64,000 nt of DNA from Verrucomicrobiales bacterium (GCA_024233215.1 JACKPW010000010.1:124001-188000); one strand, 5' to 3'; positions 31,415-41,692 are shown, numbered from the stretch's first letter. A program made the numbers and translations. The notes: generated by a model not told the origin, from the sequence alone.

Positions 31415-32821
31415 ATGAGCAAGGCCACCGATGTGCGGGTCCGCGGCGCGACGCTGTACTTTCTACCCGTCCAGACGCGCGTGCCGCTGAAGTTCGGGCC
31501 CGAGACGCTGACCTCGGTCACCTGCGCCCGTGCTTGTCTCACGGTCGAGGACCGCCAGGGGCGACGGGCGACCGGTTGGGGGGAAACCCCCCTGAGCGTG
31601 CAATGGGTCTGGCCCGGTCCGCTCGCTTACACGCTGCGTGAGGATCGGCTCAAGGACTTCTGTGGGCAACTCGCCCGTGCCTGGGCCGGTCTTCCCGGAC
31701 TTGGCCATCCCATCGAATTGGGCTACGACTTCCAGGAGGCAGTGCTACCCGGCATTTGGCGCGAGGCGAATACGGACGCGCCATCCGGAGAAGCGATGCC
31801 GTGGCTGGCGGCGCTGGTGTGTTGCTCGGTGTTCGACCAGGCGCTGCACGATGCCTATGGCAACCTGCTTGGACTCCCGACCTACGCATCCTATCGGGCA
31901 GAATTCATGACCCGCGACCTGGCGGACTTCCTGGAGCCGGCCGCCGGCAGCGACGTGACTTTCCGGTCCCTGTACCCGGACCATTTCCTGGTCTCCACCC
32001 CCAATCCGCGGTTGCGGGCGTGGCATCTGGTGGGCGGTTTGGACCGGTTGAGCGAGACGGATCCCGGGGAACCCGGCCCCGAGGACGGGCACCCCAGCCT
32101 GCTGCCGGACTGGATCCGGACCGACGGCCTGAAATGCCTGAAGGTCAAGCTGCGCGGCAACGATTCTGCGTGGGACTACGACCGCCTGGTGCGGGTGGGG
32201 GAGATTGCGATTGCGCATGCCGTGGAGTGGCTCAGTGCCGACTTCAACTGCACGGTCACGGACCCGGCGTATGTGAACGCGATTCTCGACCGGTTGCGCG
32301 ACGAACACCCGCGTCATTACGGCATGCTGCTCTACGTGGAACAGCCGTTTCCCTACGAACTGGACTTGCACCGGATCGACGTCCACAGCGTGAGCGCCCG
32401 CAAGCCGCTCTTCCTCGACGAAAGCGCCCATGACTGGCGTGTCATCCGGCTCGGGCGCGAACTGGGCTGGTCGGGCGTAGCCCTGAAGACGTGCAAGACG
32501 CAGACCGGAGCGATCCTGAGCGCGTGTTGGGCACGGGCTCACGGGATGACCCTGATGGTCCAGGACCTCACGAACCCGATGCTCGCCCAGATTCCCCATC
32601 TGCTGCTCGGCGCACACACCGGCACCATCATGGGAGTTGAGACGAATTCGATGCAGTTCTATCCGGACGCCTCATGTCCCGAGGCCGCGATCCATCCTGG
32701 GATCTACCGGCGTCGGGACGGCCGGGTGGACCTGTCAACGCTGGGGGCAACCGGTTTCGGCTATCGGGTGGCGGAGATTGGGCGGGACCTGCCGCCACCC
32801 GTGATCTCAGCAGTTGTCTGA
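31415..32821 (+). CDS. Enolase-superfamily (mandelate racemase/muconate-lactonising-like) enzyme
   Basis: The ATG at 31415 gives a 468-residue protein. The barrel motifs fit the superfamily: CLKVKLRG (Lys-x-Lys acid/base region), SADFNCTV (first metal Asp), YVEQPFPYELDL (metal Glu), FLDESAHDW (third acidic ligand) and GVALKTCKTQTG (Lys on the other face). The N-terminal capping domain is longer than usual and there is an extra segment (TDPGEPGPEDGHPSLLPDWI). It probably abstracts a proton alpha to a carboxylate; the substrate is not deducible. The long open frame upstream is antisense to serS and is not part of the gene. Confidence 0.82.
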   Translation: MSKATDVRVRGATLYFLPVQTRVPLKFGPETLTSVTCARACLTVEDRQGRRATGWGETPLSVQWVWPGPLAYTLREDRLKDFCGQLARAWAGLPGLGHPIELGYDFQEAVLPGIWREANTDAPSGEAMPWLAALVCCSVFDQALHDAYGNLLGLPTYASYRAEFMTRDLADFLEPAAGSDVTFRSLYPDHFLVSTPNPRLRAWHLVGGLDRLSETDPGEPGPEDGHPSLLPDWIRTDGLKCLKVKLRGNDSAWDYDRLVRVGEIAIAHAVEWLSADFNCTVTDPAYVNAILDRLRDEHPRHYGMLLYVEQPFPYELDLHRIDVHSVSARKPLFLDESAHDWRVIRLGRELGWSGVALKTCKTQTGAILSACWARAHGMTLMVQDLTNPMLAQIPHLLLGAHTGTIMGVETNSMQFYPDASCPEAAIHPGIYRRRDGRVDLSTLGATGFGYRVAEIGRDLPPPVISAVV

Positions 32822-32955
32822 GGCCCAGGTTCCAGGTGCCGCCTGAGGGCGGGACTCCGGGCGCACGCCACGCAGCAAGGCAGGTCGGACGGACGAGGGA
32901 AACCGTGTCGGGTCAGGCTCACCATCGCACCGGCCGGTCGGAAAGATGCGAACAC

Positions 32956-32989
32956 AAAAAGGCCGGGAAGGTTGAACACCTTCCCGGCC
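32956..32989 (-). terminator. Rho-independent terminator of the 33.0-kb giant gene
   Basis: The perfect 12-bp arms GGCCGGGAAGGT (32961-32972) and ACCTTCCCGGCC (32978-32989) enclose a 5-base loop. On the minus strand they are followed by five T (32956-32960). It ends transcription of the secreted-protein gene whose stop is at 33049. A related but weaker stem follows the paralogue at 36.7 kb. Confidence 0.8.
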
Positions 32990-33048
32990 CTGTTTCGTCA
33001 GGCCCGGCAGGACGCCTCAGCGGCCCCTGCCGGTCCCGCTTGTTCTCC

Positions 33049-36000
33049 CTACTTCACGCTCCGGAAGAATCCGGCCGCCGAACCGCCCGGCACCGTGTAG
33101 GGACTCGTCGCCCCATCCACGTCCGTATACGGCCCCTCCACCGTCTCCGCCGATTGCAGCGTCCCGGTGAACGTCACCGTCACCGTGCCACCCGCGGCAC
33201 CGATCCCGATCGTCGGCGCTTCCACCTCGCCCAGCACCAGCTTCACCTCGTTGCTGATCGCGCTCTTGTTCGGATCCGCCGACGTCGTCGCCACCACCCG
33301 GAACATCGCCTCGAAGTCCGCCGCCACCGGGTAGATCGTGTAGCTCGCTCCGTTGGCGTTCGTGATGTCCACGAACCCGGCCCCGTCATCCCTCTGCCAC
33401 TGGTAGCTCACCGGCTTCGCTTCCCCATGCAGCAGCGCCTCCGCTTCGGAGTCGAACGTCGAGGCCTGCGCGGCCTTCCCGAACACCAACTCCATCCCCT
33501 GCATGATCCAGCCGGGCTGTCCGGGACTCCAGCAATCGTCCCAGCCACCCACGAACTGCACCGCCACCGTGTCGCCCGCGGCAAACTCACCCAGAATCAC
33601 CGAGCTGGTGATCAGGTCCCCGTTGTCGAACCCGGCCGAGTCCCCGTTGAACGCCCGCTGCCCGTTGAGCACGCCGCTCCCGATGATCAGCCCGGGCGCA
33701 TACCCGTTGGCCGTGAACTTGTCCGGATTCACCGGCGTAAACGCTCCCCCGTTCACGCTCACCCACACCTGGCCACCATCCCAGAGGTCGCCCTCCAGAC
33801 GATACCGGTGCGTGAAGTTCAACGTCACCTCGTCGCTCACCGGCACCCCATACGCGGGGCTCGTCAGCTTCGAGTTGAACGGTCCACCGCAGTTCGGGTC
33901 CGCTCCCAGCGCGATCCACTGCCCATCCGCCGTGCTGTACTCCCACGGACCCCAGTTCGCCGGCGGCTCCCCGCTGTTCTCCACCGTGAACCCGCCATCC
34001 CCGTCGGCGAAGTCCACGATCACCATCGGCAGCAATTCCAGGTTCAGGCTGTCAATCACCCAGCCCGGCACCGATCCGGTCGTGCAGTCATCCCACGCCC
34101 CCACAAACTGCACCACGATCGAGTCGTTCTGCTTGAACGTCCCCAGCAACACCGTGCTGGTGATGTTCTCCCCGGCACCGTACCCGGGCGAATCCGCGTT
34201 GAATCCATTCAGGCCGTTGGCAATGCCACTGCCGATGATGGCTCCCTCCGCATACCCGTTGACGCTGAAGTTCGCCGCCGGCACATAGGTGAATTCACCG
34301 CCGTTGACGCTGACCCGGATGATCCCCGCATCCCACAGGTCGCCCTCGAACGAATACCGGTGCGTGAAGTTCATCGTCACCGCGCCGTCCTGCGGCATCG
34401 CGATGCCCGGGCTGCTCAGCTGCGAGTTGTACGGGCCCGTGCAGGCGGACTCTCCGCCGTCGGCCGTCCAGGCTCCCATGCCGGAGTCATACACGAACGG
34501 TCCCGGAGGCGCCGGATCCGTGTTCACCACCGTGAACCCGCCGTTGCCGCTGTTGAAGTCCTGGCTGTAGATCTCGACGCCCGTCGAGGCCAGCACGCCC
34601 ACCTGGTCGGTCGGCTGTGTCGTGAATCCGAGCACCGTGTTCGGATCGTAGTAGGTGCCCAGTTCGCCCCCGGCGGCATCCGCCGGTGTCCCGTCCGCGG
34701 GAATCAGATCCCCGGACTTGATGATCGTCAGCTCGGCGCCGTCGCCGCCGCCGCCTTCCTGCCAGAGTACTTCAAGGAAGTACTGCTGACCGGCCTGCAG
34801 GTTCACGAATCCCCAGCCCGGATACGGCTGAATCCCGATTGCGGTATCATCAAAGCCGGTCAGATAGCTGTAGGAGTACTGCTCGCTCAGCGCCGCGGTG
34901 CTCGTCCAGGTGCGCTCGCCGCTGTAGCCGGTCTCGGCGGCAATGCCGTAGACATTCGCCGGATCGGCATCGGTGCTCAGCAGGGCCCGACCGTTGTCGT
35001 CACAGGTCAGCAGGAACTCGTAATCGCCGGTCGTCGCCGGCTTGAACCAAGCGTAACCCCGCGCCCCGTAGTTGTCCGCCAGACCGCGGCCGGACTCGAA
35101 GCTGCTGGTCAACCAGGTCACGTCCGGAGTCCGGTGGGCGGGATCCATGACCAGCGCATAGAGGTTGGCCATCGAAATGCCGCCACTCCAGCGTTCCCAA
35201 CTCACTGCGCCGGGCAGGTAGGTGAAGGTCCCGAAGGTCGCCTGGCTGTTGGCGGCAATCGCGTTGCCGGCCACATCCTGCACGTTGTTCACGGTCAGGG
35301 TCAGGTCGGTGCCTTCAGGCTGGGCGCTGGTGGTGAGAATCACCATGTTGTCCCCCGGGGTTCCGGGAGCCACTGCCAAGGTCGCGGAAGAGACCGTCAC
35401 GCCGCCGGACAACTGGTAGTTGCCCGCCGTTTCGGCGGTTGCCGGATCCACCGGCTCGGAGAACTTCACCATCACCTGGTCGAAGCCCACGTTGCCCCAG
35501 GCATCCACCAAGGTGGGGGCCTCGCTATCGGCAATGACCGTCAACGTGGCCTCCTGCGAGGTCTCGTCGCCATAGGGATTCGTGACCACACACTTGAGCT
35601 TGGCTCCGTCTTGCGAGTAGGCGGCGCGGGCGAGGGTGTACGTAGCTTTGGTGGCGCCGGGAATCGCGACGTCGTCTTCATACCATTGGTAGGTAACCAG
35701 GTAATCGCCCTCAGCCACCACGGAAAAGCTCGCGGGTGCGCCTTCATCCACGGTTGTGTCCTGCGGTTGCGTCACAATCGACGGCGCGGTGGACCCGGGA
35801 GGCATCGACTGGGAATCGAATTCGGAAGGGGCAAGGGCCCCGCTGGTAATCTTCAACCGGTCCAGCGCGCCCACGTAGGGCAGCCCACCGCCCGGCTCCG
35901 AACCCAGGACGAAGTAATCCTGGGTGCGCGAGAAGATGACACTGCCGGTGTACGCCCGGGTGTCGCCCAGCACGCCGTCGACATAATAACGGATCTCGAC

Positions 36001-36516
36001 GCCGTTCTGATGAACCACGGCGATGTGATGCCAGTTGCCGTCATCCGGGATGATGGCCGCCGAACCGGCGTCCAAAACCCCCAAAGTGGTCACGAAGACC
36101 GATCGATCGGTGTTGATCGAGAACGAGATGGCCCCACCGGGACCATTGTTGTAGAAGAACACGGACCGGTTGGCCGGGTTACCGTCGAACTTCACCCAGG
36201 CTTCCAGGGTGAAGTCGGGGTTGGTGGTGTCCAACTGCATGACCGTGTCCGGGTCCGGCACGGTAATGTTCTGGCCGGACGCGAAGCTGATGGCCCGATC
36301 CAGGGCGTAACCTGACGGCGAGTCCGCAACCGACGTGGGGGCGCTGGCCGACGGTGTTCCTACCAGTCCGTGAATGCTCTCAGTGACAGCATCAGTGTTT
36401 TGCTCGTTGAACCCGAAGTCCAGGAGCGTCGTGGCGGCCAGAGCCTGGCCGTGCATGCCCAGCATGACCATGGCGGCCAGCCCGGCTCCCTGAAGGGATC
36501 TGCGACATCTTCTCAT
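33049..36516 (-). CDS. Giant secreted multi-domain protein (LamG, Ig, PA14-like, tandem jelly-roll repeats)
   Basis: An 1155-residue protein with signal peptide (MVMLGMHGQALA-ATT). Visible modules in order: LamG/concanavalin-like (about 30-230, FTLEAWVKFDGNPANRSVFF), Ig-like (about 245-330, SIVTQPQDTTVDEGAPASFS), a SwmB-type strand domain (about 335-430) and a PA14-like region (FKPATTGDYEFLLTCDDNGR). Two repeats of roughly 190 residues follow, with NFTHRYRLEGDLWDGG and VQFVGGWDDCWSPGQPGW, then a second Ig-like domain and the tail SAETVEGPYTDVDGATSPY. It probably binds polysaccharide or cell surfaces. Tandem paralogue of the next gene; enzymatic activity is not apparent. Confidence 0.8.
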   Translation of the reverse strand: MRRCRRSLQGAGLAAMVMLGMHGQALAATTLLDFGFNEQNTDAVTESIHGLVGTPSASAPTSVADSPSGYALDRAISFASGQNITVPDPDTVMQLDTTNPDFTLEAWVKFDGNPANRSVFFYNNGPGGAISFSINTDRSVFVTTLGVLDAGSAAIIPDDGNWHHIAVVHQNGVEIRYYVDGVLGDTRAYTGSVIFSRTQDYFVLGSEPGGGLPYVGALDRLKITSGALAPSEFDSQSMPPGSTAPSIVTQPQDTTVDEGAPASFSVVAEGDYLVTYQWYEDDVAIPGATKATYTLARAAYSQDGAKLKCVVTNPYGDETSQEATLTVIADSEAPTLVDAWGNVGFDQVMVKFSEPVDPATAETAGNYQLSGGVTVSSATLAVAPGTPGDNMVILTTSAQPEGTDLTLTVNNVQDVAGNAIAANSQATFGTFTYLPGAVSWERWSGGISMANLYALVMDPAHRTPDVTWLTSSFESGRGLADNYGARGYAWFKPATTGDYEFLLTCDDNGRALLSTDADPANVYGIAAETGYSGERTWTSTAALSEQYSYSYLTGFDDTAIGIQPYPGWGFVNLQAGQQYFLEVLWQEGGGGDGAELTIIKSGDLIPADGTPADAAGGELGTYYDPNTVLGFTTQPTDQVGVLASTGVEIYSQDFNSGNGGFTVVNTDPAPPGPFVYDSGMGAWTADGGESACTGPYNSQLSSPGIAMPQDGAVTMNFTHRYSFEGDLWDAGIIRVSVNGGEFTYVPAANFSVNGYAEGAIIGSGIANGLNGFNADSPGYGAGENITSTVLLGTFKQNDSIVVQFVGAWDDCTTGSVPGWVIDSLNLELLPMVIVDFADGDGGFTVENSGEPPANWGPWEYSTADGQWIALGADPNCGGPFNSKLTSPAYGVPVSDEVTLNFTHRYRLEGDLWDGGQVWVSVNGGAFTPVNPDKFTANGYAPGLIIGSGVLNGQRAFNGDSAGFDNGDLITSSVILGEFAAGDTVAVQFVGGWDDCWSPGQPGWIMQGMELVFGKAAQASTFDSEAEALLHGEAKPVSYQWQRDDGAGFVDITNANGASYTIYPVAADFEAMFRVVATTSADPNKSAISNEVKLVLGEVEAPTIGIGAAGGTVTVTFTGTLQSAETVEGPYTDVDGATSPYTVPGGSAAGFFRSVK

Positions 36517-36657
36517 AAGGGTTTTCGATTGATTACTTTGACTCGGTCTCTACTCGGATTTCAGTTGCCTGATCCACTCGGCAAACTAGCGACCGGCTTG
36601 CGGACGCCGCAAGGTAAAAGGAAACCCGGGGTCGAGCAGGTTGCTAGCAACGAAGCA

Positions 36658-36685
36658 GGGCCGGGAAGGACACCCCTCCCGGCCC
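36658..36685 (-). terminator. Terminator-like hairpin after the 36.7-kb giant gene
   Basis: The stem GGGCCGGGA (36658-36666) / TCCCGGCCC (36677-36685) is the counterpart of the terminator at 32956-32989, and the flanking TCAGGCCCGGCAG and GGCCCCTGCCGGTCC are also shared. The T run is missing here, so it may be a decayed terminator. The shared 3' flank shows that the tandem duplication included the 3' end. Confidence 0.5.
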
Positions 36686-36740
36686 TGATTCGTCAGGCCC
36701 GGCAGACAGCCTCATGGGCCCCTGCCGGTCCGTCTGCGGG

Positions 36741-39700
36741 CTATTTCACGCTCCGGAAGAAGCCGGCCGCCGAACCGCCCGGCACCGTGTAGGGACTCGT
36801 CGCCCCATCCACGTCCGTATACGGCCCCTCCACCGTCTCCGCCGATTGCAGCGTCCCGGTGAACGTCACCGTCACCGTGCCACCCGCGGCACCGATCCCG
36901 ATCGTCGGCGGCTCCACCACACCGGTGGTCAGCTTCACCTCGTCGCTGATCAGGACCTTGGTGGGATCGGCACCCAGCGTCACCATCACCCGGAACATGG
37001 CGTCGAAGTCCGCCGCCACCGGGTAGATCGTGTAGCTTGCCCCCGTCTCGTCCGGGATATCGGCGAAGCCGGCGCCGTCATCCCGCTGCCATTGGTAGTT
37101 GGTGGGAACCGCGTCCCCACGCAGGATCGCCGAGGCCAGGGAGTCGAATGTGGAGCCTTGCGGCGCCTTTCCGAACACCAACTGCATGCCCTGCATGATC
37201 CACCCCGGCTGTCCCGGGCTCCAGCAATCGTCCCACGCCCCGACAAACTGCACGGCGATCGTGTCCCCGGCGTTGAACGACCCCAGAATCGCCGAGCTGG
37301 TGATCAGCTCCCCGTCCGCGAAGCCGGGCGAATCCCCGTTGAAGCCGTAGAGCCCCTGGGCAATGCCATTGCCGATGATGGTCCCTTGCTCCGCATACCC
37401 GTTCGCGCTGAAGTTCGCCGCCGGCACGTAGGTGAAGGCTCCGCCGTTGACACTCACCCGCACCAGGCCCGCATCCCAGAGGTCGCCCTCCAACCGGTAG
37501 CGGTGGGTGAAGTTCAACGTCACGTCGTCGGTCACTGGCACCGTGTAAGCCGGGCTCGTCAGATTCGAATTGAACGGACCGCCGCAATTCGGGTCGCTTC
37601 CCTGCGCGATCCACTGGCCCTCCGTGGCATTGTATTCCCACGGACCCCAGTTCGCGGGCGGCTCCCCGCTGTTCTCCACGGTGAATCCGCCGTCCCCGTC
37701 CGCGAAGTCCACGATCACCATCGGCAACTGTTGCAGGTTCAGGCTGTCCATCACCCAACCCGGCTGGCCCGGGCTCCAGCAGTCATCCCACGCCCCCACA
37801 AACTGCACCTTGATCGTGTCGTTCTGCTTGAACGTCCCCAGCAACACCGTGCTGGTAATCAGGTCTCCGTCCGCAAAGCCGGGCGAATCCCCGTTGAAGC
37901 CGAGCAACCCCTGGGCGATGCCGTTGCCAATGATCGTCCCTTGTTCCGCATACCCGTTGGCACTGAAGTTCGCCGCGGGCAGGTAGGTGAAGTCACCGCC
38001 GTTCACGCTCACCCGGACCAACCCCGCGTCCCACAGGTCGCCTTCGAGCCGGTAACGGTGCGTGAAGTTCAACGTCACGGTTCCACCCTCCGCCAGTGTG
38101 ATGCCCGGGCTCGTCAGATTGGAGTTGAACGGACCGCCGCAGTTCGGATCGCTCCCCTGCGCAATCCACTGGCCGTCCGCGGCACTGTAAACCCACGGGC
38201 CCCAGTTGGCCGGCGGTTCGATGTTGTTTTCCACGGTGAACCCGCCGTCCCCGCCGGTGAAGTCCTCGCTGTAAATCTCGACCCCCGCAGAGCCCAGCAC
38301 GCCCACTTGGTCCGTCGGCTGCGTCACAAACCCCAGCACCGTGTTCGGATCGTAATAGCAGCCCAGCGTGCCGCCGGCAGTGTCGGCCGGTGTCCCGTCG
38401 GCGGGAATCGCATCCCCCGACTTGATGATCGTCAGCTCCGCACCGTCACCGCTGGTGGCTTCCTGCCAGAGCACTTCCATGAAGTATTTCTGGCCCGCCT
38501 GCAGATTGACGAATCCCCAGCCCGGATACGGCTCGATGCCCAGGGCGGTGTCATCAAAGCTGGTCAGGTAGGTGTAGGAGTACTGCTCGCTGACGGCGGC
38601 GGTGCTCGTCCAGGTGCGTTCCCCGCTGGAACCGGTCTCGGCCGCGATGCCAAAGACGTTCGCCGGATCGGCGTCCGTGCTGAGCAATGCCCGGCCGTTG
38701 TCGTCGCAGGTCAGCAGGAACTCGTAATCCCCTGTCGTCGCCGGCTTGAACCACGTGTAGCCCCGTGCGCCATACCACTCCGGTGCCCCGGCATGCCGGC
38801 CGGACTCGAAGCTGCTGGTCAGCCAGGTCAGTCCCGGACCCCGGAGGCTGTTGGGATTGGTCACCTGGTTGTACAGGTTGCCAATCGTGATGCCGTCATC
38901 CCAACGCTCCCAGGTCACCACATTGGGCAACCAGACAAACGTCCGAAACTCGGTCGTGCTGTCCGCCGGCACGGGATTCCCGTCCAGATCCTTGACATTG
39001 TTCACGGTCAGCGTGAGCAACGTGTCCTCGGGTTGCTGGCTGGTGGTGAGCACCACCAGGTTGTCGCCCGGGGATCCCGAAGGGGCTGCCAGCGCGGCAG
39101 CCTGCACGGTGACGCCCCCGGTCAACTGGTAGTTCGCAATCGTCTGGGCGGTCGCCGGGTCCACCGGTTCATCAAAGCCCACCGTGACGGTCGTGAACGC
39201 CGCGGAACCCCCCGCCCAGACCAGCGACGGAGGGCTTGCCGGGACCGGGGTGGTGGTGATGCTGACATCGTCGATCCACTGCGCCGCGTTCTCGCCACCC
39301 GTCCGGGCCCCGAAGCCGAATCGGCCGGAGAGTGGTTTGAAACCCGGAAGCACGAGGTTTTCGTAAACCTTGATGCCCTTCCAGGTCAGGTTCAGCGTGC
39401 CCGCGGGCGACACCTCGACCAGGACATCCTCGAACTGGCTGGTGACCACGTCCGCCTTGGCGTATTTCGTCGTCGCGAGAAGATTCCCGCGGTACTTGAC
39501 GTCCACCGCCGGGGCCTCGCCGGTCCCGTTGTTGTAGATGTCGAAGCAGACGGTGATCCCCGTCCCCATGCCCTCTTCACCGAAGTTCGAAGTGTCGGTC
39601 AATTCAGGGCAGAAGCAGAATGAGAAGCCGTCGGCGGCATTCCCCGAGCCGGGGCCGATCTGCAATTTGAAGCTGGCCGTGAAGCCGTCGATGGCCGTCC

Positions 39701-39938
39701 GCCCATCCAGCGCGTCAATAATCATGGACCCCTGCCGGCTGTTTTCGGCCGGCGTGAGGACGAGATGACCGTCGGTGATCGCCGGCATCCAGGTTCCGGT
39801 GCCGTCGTTGCTGGTCAGGATGAAGCCCGTCTGGCCCGGATCACTGAAATCCGAACTGAACGATCCCGCCCGGGCCAGGCCACCGCCCAGCGCCAGACCG
39901 GCCCCAATCATCGGGATAATCAGGTGTGTTTTGTTCAT
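36741..39938 (-). CDS. Giant secreted multi-domain protein, tandem paralogue (lectin-like N-terminus)
   Basis: This 1065-residue protein has a signal peptide (MIGAGLALGGGLARA-GSF). It differs from its neighbour at the N-terminus, which is an L-type-lectin/concanavalin-like domain (DGFSFCFCPELTDTSN and FDIYNNGTGEAPAVDVKY). From the SwmB-type domain onward it follows the neighbour: PA14-like region, two ~190-residue repeats with NFTHRYRLEGDLWDAG and VQFVGAWDDCWSPGQPGW, an Ig-like domain and the same 40-residue tail. The last ~150 bases are almost identical to the neighbour's at DNA level. Probably extracellular glycan binding or adhesion. Confidence 0.8.
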   Translation of the reverse strand: MNKTHLIIPMIGAGLALGGGLARAGSFSSDFSDPGQTGFILTSNDGTGTWMPAITDGHLVLTPAENSRQGSMIIDALDGRTAIDGFTASFKLQIGPGSGNAADGFSFCFCPELTDTSNFGEEGMGTGITVCFDIYNNGTGEAPAVDVKYRGNLLATTKYAKADVVTSQFEDVLVEVSPAGTLNLTWKGIKVYENLVLPGFKPLSGRFGFGARTGGENAAQWIDDVSITTTPVPASPPSLVWAGGSAAFTTVTVGFDEPVDPATAQTIANYQLTGGVTVQAAALAAPSGSPGDNLVVLTTSQQPEDTLLTLTVNNVKDLDGNPVPADSTTEFRTFVWLPNVVTWERWDDGITIGNLYNQVTNPNSLRGPGLTWLTSSFESGRHAGAPEWYGARGYTWFKPATTGDYEFLLTCDDNGRALLSTDADPANVFGIAAETGSSGERTWTSTAAVSEQYSYTYLTSFDDTALGIEPYPGWGFVNLQAGQKYFMEVLWQEATSGDGAELTIIKSGDAIPADGTPADTAGGTLGCYYDPNTVLGFVTQPTDQVGVLGSAGVEIYSEDFTGGDGGFTVENNIEPPANWGPWVYSAADGQWIAQGSDPNCGGPFNSNLTSPGITLAEGGTVTLNFTHRYRLEGDLWDAGLVRVSVNGGDFTYLPAANFSANGYAEQGTIIGNGIAQGLLGFNGDSPGFADGDLITSTVLLGTFKQNDTIKVQFVGAWDDCWSPGQPGWVMDSLNLQQLPMVIVDFADGDGGFTVENSGEPPANWGPWEYNATEGQWIAQGSDPNCGGPFNSNLTSPAYTVPVTDDVTLNFTHRYRLEGDLWDAGLVRVSVNGGAFTYVPAANFSANGYAEQGTIIGNGIAQGLYGFNGDSPGFADGELITSSAILGSFNAGDTIAVQFVGAWDDCWSPGQPGWIMQGMQLVFGKAPQGSTFDSLASAILRGDAVPTNYQWQRDDGAGFADIPDETGASYTIYPVAADFDAMFRVMVTLGADPTKVLISDEVKLTTGVVEPPTIGIGAAGGTVTVTFTGTLQSAETVEGPYTDVDGATSPYTVPGGSAAGFFRSVK

Positions 39939-40453
39939 GGGAATTGGTTCCTATGCATCGTGGTTGATGCCGCGCCGCCGCGCCCCACTCGGACCGGAAC
40001 CATCCGGTCGGCCGGGAGCAGATTCACGGCTTCTCTGCAGGACGATATCAACGCACAAAGGGCTTGCGCTGACAATCCAAAACCCGGGAGTGCGGAGGCA
40101 GTGCAGTCGGCAGCCGGCCTGATCCTCCAGTGCGATCCTGCGTGTCGTCATCGTTGGCCTCATCGCAATCTCATCCATGGGTACGAGGCCGGGCTCGCTG
40201 GCGGAACCTCGGTCGGATCCTAGCAGACTGGTTCCGGCCGGGCTCGGACGGTCGAAGGCACGGGGGCACCCTCGGACAGGGATGGCGATTACGAGGTCGA
40301 TTATGATTATGATCACGAACGGGGCGGGCATTCGCCAGCACCTGGGGACCGGGCGCCGGCACGCCTCCTCAGCAGCGGGCACCGGGCTGCTCATCCGCCC
40401 GCACAGGCAACTTTGCAGTGGACGTGGCACGAAGCCTGCATAAGGGTGCACTC
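39939..40453. other. 515-base gap without a convincing gene
   Basis: This divergent gap separates the minus-strand giant (start 39938) from the C39-like gene (start 40454). Short open frames are present on both strands but none has family-like sequence or a ribosome-binding site. A patch near 40285-40315 (TTACGAGGTCGATTATGATTATGATCACG) is more AT-rich than its surroundings and may contain promoter elements. No tRNA, repeat family or strong hairpin was recognised. Confidence 0.5.
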
Positions 40454-41692
40454 ATGATCGGAATCGCGAACGGTGTTGGCGGTGGGCGGCGGCGCCGCCA
40501 TTGGAACGGCAGGTTGCAGCGGACCGGGTGGTTGTGCCTGTTCGCGGGCGTTTCGCTGGTGCAGGCTGATGAGAACGTCTACCTCACCGGGGTGCCGGAC
40601 TACAGCTGGCATGCCGGCTGCTACGGGACCTGCACCGGGAACCTCATTGGCTACTGGGACCGGCACGGTTTTCCGGATTTCTACACCGGCCCAACGGCGG
40701 GAGGGGTGGCACCCCTGAATTCCTCCGGGTCAAACTCGGGCATCTACAACCTGTGGGCATCCAAGGCGGGACGCGACGGTCGCCCCGCAAACCAACCCGG
40801 CCACGAGGACGATTACTATGTCGACTACGAATCCACCGCGGACGATCCCTACGTGACGGCTCACCGCCCCGAGCACGCACCGGATTGCGTCGGCGACTTC
40901 ATCGGCTTGAACCAGAAGAAATGGACGAACCTGGGCGGGGAATGCGACGGGAACATCGACGGATTCACCTACACCTACTGGAACCGCAAGGGCTTCCGGC
41001 AGAACAACTTCACGCCGAGCGCGAATTCCGGTCTTCCGGCGACCGACTCCCAGTCCGGGTTGCGGGCCTGGGCCCGGCACTGCGGCTACCACGCGGATAC
41101 GTTCACCCAATTGGCGGAGTTCAACCCGGAAGTCGCCACCCCCGGGGAGGGCTTCACCTATGACGAGGTCAAGGCGGAGATCGATGCGGGCTATCCCCTG
41201 ATCGCCCATTTGCAGGTCAAGAATGAGTATTACCGGTCGATTGGCGACATGCCGCGAGCCAATCCGGAAATCCACGCCACCTTGATCTACGGTTACTACG
41301 TCACGGCGGGGAAACAGTACGTCCGCATCCGCACGAGTTGGGGAACGGGCGACAACGTGCTGTGCGAATGGCGCGACGTCTCCTGGTTGGGCCTCCCCAA
41401 CATGCCGGTGCGCGGGGTGGTGGGTTTCCATCCCCGCCCGGAAATCACCGCCTCGGAACGTAACGGGAACCAACTCACCCTGCACTGGGTGGGCCCCGAC
41501 GCCGAAGTCTATGACCAGACCACGAGCACCCGGCGTCAGGCCCACTGGTATGTCGTGGAACGGGCGTCCGTGTTGAACGACGCCGACTTTGCCGCGGTGA
41601 GCAACCCCACCACCGCCCGCGAATGGACCGGTGATGACTGCTGCCCGGGGTCCGTGTTTTACCGGATCAAACTGGTTCCCACGCCGCAGTAG
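40454..41692 (+). CDS. Secreted peptidase C39-like (papain-fold) protein
   Basis: From ATG 40454 (AAGGG 8 bases upstream) the product is 412 residues with a basic N-terminus and hydrophobic segment (TGWLCLFAGVSLVQA) as export signal. The candidate catalytic Cys is in WHAGCYGTCTGNLIGYWDRH and the His in NPEIHATLIYGYYVTAGKQY, with RIRTSWGTGDNVLCEW next, the layout of C39-like papain-fold proteins. The C-terminus (WYVVERASVLNDADFAAVS then VFYRIKLV) is a variant of the 'LE.S..L..W......FYR' tail. Substrate unknown; a non-processing, binding role is possible. Confidence 0.72.
   Translation: MIGIANGVGGGRRRRHWNGRLQRTGWLCLFAGVSLVQADENVYLTGVPDYSWHAGCYGTCTGNLIGYWDRHGFPDFYTGPTAGGVAPLNSSGSNSGIYNLWASKAGRDGRPANQPGHEDDYYVDYESTADDPYVTAHRPEHAPDCVGDFIGLNQKKWTNLGGECDGNIDGFTYTYWNRKGFRQNNFTPSANSGLPATDSQSGLRAWARHCGYHADTFTQLAEFNPEVATPGEGFTYDEVKAEIDAGYPLIAHLQVKNEYYRSIGDMPRANPEIHATLIYGYYVTAGKQYVRIRTSWGTGDNVLCEWRDVSWLGLPNMPVRGVVGFHPRPEITASERNGNQLTLHWVGPDAEVYDQTTSTRRQAHWYVVERASVLNDADFAAVSNPTTAREWTGDDCCPGSVFYRIKLVPTPQ

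Noticed and set aside
39939..40453. Short open frames in the 515-base gap
   Set aside because: Their composition is skewed by GC and none continues a recognisable protein.
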